Source: Melieria omissa
Taxonomy: Eukaryota > Arthropoda > Insecta > Diptera > Ulidiidae
Reading direction: 5' to 3'
DNA: 64,000 bases
Assembly (NCBI GenBank): GCA_963971225.1
Contig: OZ020269.1
Location: forward strand, 92,938,865-93,002,864
Below are positions 60,901 to 64,000 of this stretch, piece by piece. Under the pieces are notes generated by a model. The model did not search any database. It saw only the letters and a list, made by a program, of their open reading frames with translations, and had not been told where the DNA came from. The translations under genes were made by a program, and so were the position numbers. The number at the start of each line of letters is the position of its first letter. Positions within the stretch are counted from its first letter, which is position 1.

Positions 60901-63900
60901 ATGCTCCACCAGACCTTGCACCGTCTCCAGATCGCCGTGTACGGGTCCATCTTCGTTCAGCCGATGCTTGGCCTTCTTCAGCCAGTCGAGCAACTCGCCG
61001 AGCGCATCCGAAAATTGGCCGGACAGCAGCAACGCCTCCTCCATCTTGCGCTGACGCTCAATACTCTTCGACCAGACGCGTGTCCATTGCTCCTTCAGCT
61101 CGAGCAGCATGCGACCCAACACTGGTTCGTCGCTCTTTGGAGCACGTTCCATGAGATTCTTGCCCGAGCGCATAGTGGTGTCGTACAGCGTTTGCTTGGC
61201 GGCCAACTGTCGGTGTGTCTCCTTCAGCTTGGTGATGTATTTCTTGATCTTTTGCGGCTCCTTGGAGCTGGTGGCCTCCTCGATTATTTGATCCAGCACG
61301 GTTTCCGTCTCCTGCAGGTACTGCATCATATTATTCCAGGCGTCGTTGAACTCGCGCGCCTCCTTGTAGCCATGATCGAGTGCTCGAGTGCGCTCAGCAG
61401 CCTTGCTGACCACACGCTCCCAGCGATGTTGCACAGAGACGAGCAAATTCTTGATCAGTATGACATCCTGCTTCTGACTGAAGTATTTCAGATGAGTGCC
61501 CTTCTTGTCTAGCAGCAGCATGGCCTCGCGATGTGTGCTCACATCCTTCTGCAGCACTTTGTGCTCCTCCATTTGCACCTGGATTGTCTCCAAGACACGC
61601 GATACGGGATTTGCGTTGGCCAGTTGCTTTTCGGCTTGTGTCAGCCACTCGACAAAGGCCTGCAATGTGTCGTGGAATTCGGTGGCCTCTTTGAGTGCAA
61701 TCTCCAATTTTATTTTCTTATCGGAAGCACGCGACACCACTGCATCCCAACGCTGTTTCAAGGTGCGCAACGTATGCTGCAAATTGCTCGAATTCACCTT
61801 CATCTGGTTCTGACGCTTGATGTACTCCTGGCCTTGGGCTTGTATGGTCTCCACTTTGGGCCTATTCTCCTCCAACTCGTTGTACACTTCCATGAAGCGT
61901 TCCAATTGCTCGGAGGCAGTTTCGGGCAGACCGCCCACGGGCTTGCTGGCGCCTATCACAGCATCAACATCGCCCAGCCAACCGAGTATGTCCTGCACTT
62001 CGGCAATGTAGCCGTGCGCTTCGCGCAGCGCCTCTTCCAGTTCATGCTGGCGATCAGAGGCCTTCTGCAGCAGTGTTTTCCATTCGGTGTTCAACTTGCG
62101 CAATTTCGCTTGCGTTGTGGAAGCTTCCACGGTGCCCTTTTCAGATTCGATGAGCTGACGGCCGGCATCGTTGAGCGTGTCCACAGAGTTCTGGTGCGCC
62201 TGTATGTCGTTGGCCAGCACTTTGAGTTTGGCCAGCTCCACCTCGAGCAGCTGTGGATCGCCGGGTATCTGCGAGAAATTAAAAAAACAAAAAATTAATA
62301 AATTTGAGTTTGATTAAACGATTAAGTGTGCAGCACTTACGGGCTTCAGCTGATCCAGCGTGCTGTCGGTCTTGTTGATCCAGACCAGCAGTTCGTTGAG
62401 TGCGTGCTGGAATTGTCCCAAGTGCAGCAGCGCATGTTCCAGCTGCTTTTGGCGGTCCACCATGCCGCGCAACAGTGTCTCCCAGCGATGATTGACCACG
62501 GCCAGTGGTTTGCGTATGGATGCGGCTTGCTCGGGTGAAGTGCGCTCCGTTAATTCAACGGCTTGTCTGTTGAGAGTGAACAATACATTATTAAAAGGTG
62601 TTTAGATGAGAATTGGGAGTCGTGCAATCAACACGCAAGCAATGAACCGTAATGCGTTAACATTTAAATTTCAGCAAATTCAATGCTTTAATTAACACAA
62701 GTGTATTTATTTATTCTTTTGATGGACTCAAGAAAGCATCAGCTTGAGAAGAACAAAATTAGAAAAATAAAAGATTTAATAAGGAAATCAATTGAATGGT
62801 AAAAGAAAATATACAATTTTGGGACACAAAAGATCTGAGCAAAACATGCCGAAATATCTGTTTGAGAAGGCTGATGCTTCTTGAGATTTTGGACAACACA
62901 AATACACGCAAAAATATGTTTTGAGGGGAAATATTGTGCAGCTTTAAAGACTAACTTTATATGTTTGAACTCATTGATTCTCAGATACTTTGTACAACAT
63001 TTTCACCTCAACGCACATAACAAAGAAAGCCCTTGATTGGTTAGGCATTGCAAGAAACGGTTAGATTAGGTAACAGGATATGAAGCGCATGCAAGAGAAG
63101 CCAACAAGCAACGCAGCACAGGTGTATATGTATGTGTGTGTCTGTGTGCAGCGTTGGGTTATTGCGAAACTATTTTCGAACTTGAAACTTCTTCGAATAA
63201 CGTACAACAAATGCGTATATGCAAACGTTTGGAACTTTTTTTTTTGTGATAATTATTTAAAATTGCGTTTTCTTGCCTTTCCAGACTTCTGCCAATTTGT
63301 AAACGCACAAATTTGTTTTCGTTTTGTTGTTTTGTTCGATGTATATATAGCACCGAGCATTGAGAGTAAGACACAATTTATATATCGATTAAAACCATAT
63401 CCATACATTACAATCGCTGAACGACGCCTCGCAACGTCACACTCACCTGTTTAATGCCTCTACTTCCACCATGTGCGGATCGACTTCATCCTTGAACGAT
63501 TTCAACTGTTCGATTTGCTTCTTCACCGCATCGATATCGGAGCCAACGGGACCCAGGTGCGCGAATTTGTCCTCCGCTCTAGTCAGGAATTTCTCCAAAT
63601 TCTGCAGTGTCTCATGGAATTCCATGGCCTTCTCCATGGCATCGATCAGATTCTCTTCACGCTTGGCGTACAGCGCCGTGATGTTGTCCCACGCATTGTC
63701 CAGATCTTCAATGTGCTTCTTCACTTCGGGCTTGTCGGGCTCGCCGCACATACTCATCAGGTTGCTGCCATGACGGCGCACCTGCTCCACTTCCGGCTTG
63801 GTCTGGTCGATCTTGTGGCGTACCTCTTGCAGTGCCACCTGTTGCTTTTGAATTGCTTGCGGCTGTGCAGCTGGTGGCTCCTGGGAGGAGAGCGTCTCCT

Positions 63901-64000
63901 CCAGATCCTTTAGCGTCTTCATGACACTGTTCAGCTGCTCCCAGAATGGCTCGGCCACATTGAGTATATCGTCCAGTGAGCTGCCGCGTTTCTTGGTCGC
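39776..64000 (-). CDS. shot: short stop (spectraplakin), 3' part of the gene, 16 exons plus one alternative exon
   Basis: Shot is the fly spectraplakin, a giant cytoskeletal linker that joins actin to microtubules and guides microtubule growth through EB1. Only the C-terminal half is here; the frame is open to position 64000. Seen in order: spectrin repeats (63447-64000, 62341-62566, 60309-62268), a Ser/Arg-rich linker in small exons, two EF-hands (exons 9-10), a GAS2 domain (exons 10-11), and a Ser/Gly/Arg tail ending in EPFRL (stop 39776-39778). Each exon was placed by GT/AG borders and matching phase; exon lengths agree with the phases everywhere except exon 11, which is one base short. 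Identity rests on the domain order and on protein segments close to the Drosophila gene as I remember it, without alignment. Introns up to 8 kb hold repeats and a dead mariner. Confidence 0.95.
40480..42620. repeat. ~100-bp tandem repeat array with ~297-bp higher-order unit, in shot intron 15
   Basis: TGACTGTCACAT and close variants recur at about 41191, 41291, 41379, 41477, 41588, 41675, 41773, 41888, 41980, 42082, 42185, 42396 and 42498, each followed by (C/T)ATTTCTATTGT..CAATA and CATTTTGGG. Blocks three units apart (41291/41588, 41379/41675, 41477/41773) are more alike than neighbours, so a trimer of about 297 bp was amplified. The edges (40480-41100) are more decayed. Confidence 0.9.
43407..43526 (-). 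CDS. shot: candidate shot cassette exon 15 with a second SxIP motif
   Basis: Acceptor CAAATAG, then [20 protein letters not shown] and [20 protein letters not shown]. The donor is GG|GTAATT at 43406-43405. Length 120 nt and phase 2 in and out mean that exon 14 can join it or skip to exon 16. If the donor is ignored, the frame stops at once (TAA at 43403-43405) and the exon becomes an alternative end of the protein. The motif PSRIPVKVP is a second SxIP site, so inclusion would change EB1 binding valency. Coding is supported by G/C third positions and a Ser/Pro-rich style like exon 14. Confidence 0.78.
43527..45827. other. shot intron 14 (3' part), no other feature seen
   Basis: AT-rich, with GT runs (43735-43760, 43977-43990). 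No exon in a compatible phase was found in it. Confidence 0.5.
45828..47039 (+). mobile_element. broken mariner, mellifera-type, in shot intron 14
   Basis: Left end TACGTAGGCTGCCTTTTATA and right end, inverted, TACGAGGGTTGGCTTTTTTA are diverged terminal repeats. The 1.2-kb length is normal for mariner. The orientation is opposite to shot. Many TACGAGGGTTG-type mariners are known from insects. Confidence 0.85.
45966..46971 (+). pseudogene. mariner transposase pseudogene
   Basis: Starts [16 protein letters not shown] at 45966, then a stop and frameshifts near 46097 (continuing [20 protein letters not shown]). HTH part [17 protein letters not shown] ([20 protein letters not shown]), broken first-Asp region near 46400, another frame change near 46510, then [16 protein letters not shown] (second Asp), [14 protein letters not shown] (third Asp kept, SPDL changed to SSHR) and [11 protein letters not shown]...GEYFERQ. 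At least three frameshifts; dead. Confidence 0.88.
47040..48057. other. shot intron 14 (5' part), no other feature seen
   Basis: AT-rich, no exon-like frame. Two short direct repeats (TTAATCATTCTACCG... / TTAATTATTCTACCG..., about 47712 and 47786). Confidence 0.5.
48058..48241 (-). CDS. shot: shot exon 14: basic tail with SxIP motif
   Basis: Acceptor TTTGCCAG; the frame reads [18 protein letters not shown] then [20 protein letters not shown] and ends [15 protein letters not shown] at donor AG|GTAAGC (phase 2). SRIP, flanked by Pro/Ser and basic residues, is a good SxIP motif, the short signal by which plus-end-tracking proteins bind EB1. If the donor is not used, a stop codon follows at once. 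Confidence 0.94.
48313..48589 (-). CDS. shot: shot exon 13: Ser/Gly/Arg-rich tail
   Basis: Acceptor TTCACAG, phase 0, then [56 protein letters not shown]; and [20 protein letters not shown]. Donor ACAG|GTGCGT leaves one base. The repeated G-S-R and R-x-G-S units are the GSR repeats of spectraplakin tails, which give extra, charge-dependent microtubule contact. Low complexity makes this region disordered. Strong G/C third positions and the unbroken frame support coding. Confidence 0.94.
48715..48893 (-). CDS. shot: candidate shot alternative exon 12b, mutually exclusive with exon 12 by phase
   Basis: A 179-nt open segment with acceptor TCCCCCAG and donor TGG|GTAAGT, G/C-rich at third positions unlike the intron around it. 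In phase 1 it reads [20 protein letters not shown] then [19 protein letters not shown] and [20 protein letters not shown]. Entry phase 1 and exit phase 0 equal those of exon 12, so exon 11 can join either exon and both join exon 13, but exon 12 cannot join 12b in frame. I do not recognise a domain. It could be a known shot isoform exon that I cannot confirm from memory. Confidence 0.65.
50120..51450. repeat. ~200-bp degenerate tandem repeat in shot intron 12
   Basis: ATATGTGGAAGTCATTGG and variants recur at about 50147, 50636, 50827, 51025, 51228 and 51393; central spacing 191-203 bp. Each is followed by a AGGTTTTTAAATAAAGAAA block and TTTTGAGAAATTTCAG. The copies at 50827 and 51025 are nearly identical. 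Confidence 0.85.
51480..52040. repeat. ~150-160-bp degenerate tandem repeat in shot intron 12
   Basis: GAGAAATATTTGGACACCTA and variants at about 51505, 51668, 51810 and 51958, each followed by ...AAATTATTTAAGAAAAGTTT, TGTTGAAAGTTTTATGCAAT. It adjoins the ~200-bp array and shares its composition but not its unit. Confidence 0.8.
52569..52726 (-). CDS. shot: shot exon 12: post-GAS2 basic segment
   Basis: Acceptor GCCACAG, entry phase 1, then [20 protein letters not shown] and [13 protein letters not shown], ending [12 protein letters not shown] at donor AAG|GTAAAT (phase 0). The [16 protein letters not shown] segment also follows the GAS2 domain in vertebrate MACF1. Reading through the weak-looking donor keeps an open frame rich in Lys/Arg for about 70 codons (to 52356), so an intron-retained C-terminus is formally possible but probably not real. 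Confidence 0.93.
54702..54818 (-). CDS. shot: shot exon 11: second half of GAS2 domain, one-base frameshift
   Basis: Acceptor TTTATAG, then [20 protein letters not shown] and [13 protein letters not shown], the second half of the GAS2 domain. After Leu-Gln the expected Lys-Asn-Asp-Pro-Cys-Arg is lost: the A run on the coding strand is three long (TTT at 54719-54721) where four are needed. The exon is 117 nt, whereas the phases of exons 10 and 12 require 118. Everything else, including the donor G|GTAAGT, is intact, so the deletion is more likely a homopolymer error or an allele than a dead gene. As written, the frame would run wrong into exon 12. Confidence 0.88.
54887..55116 (-). CDS. shot: shot exon 10: EF-hand 2 and first half of GAS2 domain
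   Basis: Acceptor GCTATAG; the Lys codon is completed across the junction ([20 protein letters not shown]). The second EF-hand loop is [12 protein letters not shown], with acidic and Gly positions kept. The GAS2 part follows: [20 protein letters not shown] then [12 protein letters not shown], with the Cys-x-Cys and the [12 protein letters not shown] strand typical of the zinc-binding GAS2 fold. Donor AGA|GTGAGT, phase 0. The GAS2 domain binds and stabilises microtubules; the EF-hands are known to bind EB1 and restrain the protein. Confidence 0.95.
55230..56480. repeat. TAAAA pentanucleotide tract, ~1.2 kb, filling most of shot intron 9
   Basis: TAAAA on the plus strand (TTTTA in the shot transcript), nearly pure at 55600-55700, 55850-55875, 55960-56005 and 56118-56160, degenerate elsewhere. 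It begins within about 15 bases of the exon 9 donor. The Phe/Ile/Leu/Tyr frames on the minus strand are translations of the repeat. Confidence 0.95.
56494..56611 (-). CDS. shot: shot exon 9: EF-hand 1
   Basis: A 118-nt exon with acceptor TTTGTAG, reading [20 protein letters not shown] and then the calcium loop [12 protein letters not shown]. That loop has Asp, Asp, Asn, the central Gly, a hydrophobic residue and the terminal Glu expected of a canonical EF-hand. The donor A|GTGCGT leaves one base (phase 1). Reading past the donor gives a stop within about 10 codons. Directly after it comes the 1.2-kb AAAAT-type repeat tract that fills intron 9. Confidence 0.92.
56681..56855 (-). CDS. shot: shot exon 8: helix leading into EF-hand pair
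   Basis: A 175-nt exon. After acceptor TTCCTAG it reads [20 protein letters not shown] and ends FSWDDWRKR at donor AGA|GTGAGT (phase 0). The helical, Trp-rich segment precedes EF-hand 1 in all spectraplakins I know. The internal Met is not a start codon, because the frame is joined upstream through exon 7. Confidence 0.92.
57077..57148 (-). CDS. shot: shot exon 7: 72-nt linker exon before the EF-hands
   Basis: Acceptor GCATGTAG, then [20 protein letters not shown] and FSP, donor CAG|GTAAGC. Phase 2 in and out. The peptide is basic, proline-rich and unlikely to fold on its own. Exons 5, 6 and 7 are all phase-2 symmetric, so this block of the linker can be varied by splicing without damage to the EF-hand/GAS2 module that follows. 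Confidence 0.88.
57586..57760 (+). mobile_element. candidate second SINE in shot intron 6
   Basis: TATGGTAGTGCAGCC (A-box-like) and GGTTCGATTCT (B-box, about 57616-57626) lie 30 bp apart, as in a tRNA-derived SINE head. A non-coding body follows with GGCAAAGGAAAACTGCC. The ends are not clear. Confidence 0.4.
57785..57845. repeat. inverted repeat TTTGAAATGTGT / ACACATTTCAAA
   Basis: Twelve-bp perfect arms about 35 bp apart (57787-57798, 57832-57843), directly after the SINE-like sequence. Could be the core of a small MITE; ends not resolved. Confidence 0.5.
58659..58703 (-). CDS. shot: shot exon 6: 45-nt symmetric linker exon
   Basis: Acceptor CCAACAG, sequence [14 protein letters not shown], donor AG|GTGAGT. 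Phase 2 in and out, 45 nt, so it too can be skipped in frame. With exon 4 it gives the reading [15 protein letters not shown], which I recall from Drosophila shot. Very short; identified only through phase and peptide context. Confidence 0.82.
58917..59000. repeat. dispersed LINE-tail-like piece in shot intron 5
   Basis: GGTTCGGTTAGGTTAGAGTG GCAGC followed by AAAGAGCTCACGTAGGCCAT recalls the 3' tails of fly non-LTR elements. Short and non-coding. Confidence 0.4.
59579..59638 (-). CDS. shot: shot exon 5: 60-nt symmetric linker exon, probably alternative
   Basis: After acceptor TGTGTAG the frame reads [19 protein letters not shown], then a weak donor AG|GTTCGT. Entry and exit phase are both 2 and the length is a multiple of three, so the exon can be skipped without changing the frame: exon 4 also joins directly to exon 6. 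The weak donor fits regulated inclusion. Ser/Arg-rich linker segments of this kind may be phosphorylated, but no such site is demonstrated here. Confidence 0.75.
60075..60252 (-). CDS. shot: shot exon 4: end of rod and start of basic Ser/Arg linker
   Basis: A 178-nt exon with acceptor TTTTGCAG and donor GT|GTAAGT. It completes an Asn codon from exon 3, then reads [19 protein letters not shown] and ends with a basic stretch ([20 protein letters not shown]). Entry phase 1, exit phase 2. The proline-bounded acidic helix closes the spectrin rod; the Arg/Ser segment starts the linker before the EF-hands. The match to Drosophila shot in this segment is from memory. Confidence 0.9.
60309..62268 (-). 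CDS. shot: shot exon 3: about six spectrin repeats
   Basis: A single 1960-nt exon with an uninterrupted frame. It begins [16 protein letters not shown] after a CGCAG acceptor. Six helix signatures of the form W..V...+..R...L can be read in order (for example [19 protein letters not shown] and [16 protein letters not shown]), spaced about 105-115 residues, which is usual for spectrin repeats. This rod acts as a flexible spacer between the N-terminal actin-binding part and the C-terminal microtubule-binding part. The donor GTAAGT follows one base of the next codon (phase 1). Codon third positions are rich in G/C compared with the surrounding introns, as expected for a conserved exon. Confidence 0.95.
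62341..62566 (-). CDS. shot: shot exon 2: spectrin repeat
   Basis: The acceptor AACAG at 62568-62567 leaves one base that completes the Arg codon left by exon 1 (reading [17 protein letters not shown]). The donor is GTAAGT after the Pro codon (KP|), so the exit phase is 0. The 226-nt exon carries one spectrin-repeat helix pair with the signature [20 protein letters not shown]. It is separated from exon 3 by a 72-nt intron, which is short for this gene. Confidence 0.93.
62570..63440. other. shot intron 1 of the window, no other feature
   Basis: AT-rich intron, with one GT run (63128-63145) and no exon-like frame in either strand. Confidence 0.6.
63447..64000 (-). CDS. shot: shot exon 1 of window (partial): spectrin repeats
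   Basis: The frame is open from the window edge ([20 protein letters not shown]...) to the donor CAG|GTGAGT at 63446-63445. The exon ends with two bases of an Arg codon (phase 2). It contains amphipathic heptad-like helices with the typical spectrin-repeat Trp ([15 protein letters not shown]) and a second repeat starting [12 protein letters not shown]. The true exon start is to the right of the window. The first in-frame GTG is not a start codon, because the frame continues upstream. Confidence 0.93.

Noticed and set aside
60874..62298. Long plus-strand frames opposite shot exon 3
   Set aside because: Antisense shadows of the spectrin-repeat exon, rich in Leu/His/Gln; no domain.

Overview
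The window looks like a scaffold from a higher (brachyceran) fly, possibly a tephritid-like genome. The one recognisable gene is the 3' half of short stop (shot), close at protein level to my recollection of the Drosophila gene. Around it lie CAA/CAG-rich non-coding DNA, several insect mariner lineages, a tRNA-derived SINE, non-LTR retrotransposon remnants and long AT-rich arrays. A run of exactly 200 N (4476-4675) marks a scaffold gap. The species cannot be fixed from sequence alone.

Right part (about 38.4-64 kb, minus strand): shot, a spectraplakin that links actin and microtubules. I placed 16 coding exons plus one alternative exon by reading frame, GT/AG borders and phase. From 5' to 3' they encode at least eight spectrin repeats, a Ser/Arg-rich linker with small symmetric exons, two EF-hands, a GAS2 microtubule-binding domain, and a basic Ser/Gly/Arg tail with SxIP (EB1-binding) motifs. 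The 5' end of the gene lies beyond the right edge. Three points stand out. A one-base deletion in exon 11 breaks the frame. Exon 48715-48893 has the same entry and exit phases as exon 12 and so looks like an alternative to it. A symmetric 120-nt exon carries a second SxIP motif. The introns hold a broken mariner, a 1.2-kb AAAAT tract and two families of AT-rich tandem repeat.

Left part (1-38.4 kb): no gene could be identified with confidence. It consists of single-copy, CAA/CAG-rich DNA (1-1500, 5250-7640, 10740-12380, 16270-18390, 21690-22440, 30200-31600), a ~153-bp satellite-like array (8.05-10.6 kb), a ~110-bp AATTCGAAATT-rich array (18.4-19.6 kb), TTTTA tracts and a dense set of transposable elements.

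The most informative structure is at 23.0-28.7 kb. Two inverted copies of a ~0.52-0.56-kb TTAA-flanked (piggyBac-type) element each carry different later insertions: one an unclassified 902-bp inverted-repeat element, the other a nearly intact mauritiana-type mariner plus a SINE. Other dated insertions are a hAT MITE with a perfect 8-bp target duplication splitting a LINE RNase H domain (37.3-37.8 kb), and a PIF/Harbinger-like element with a 3-bp duplication that encloses a LINE fragment (34.7-35.7 kb). I found no CRISPR array, rRNA, functional tRNA or new multi-gene system. The new material here is mobile-element structure and shot exon structure.
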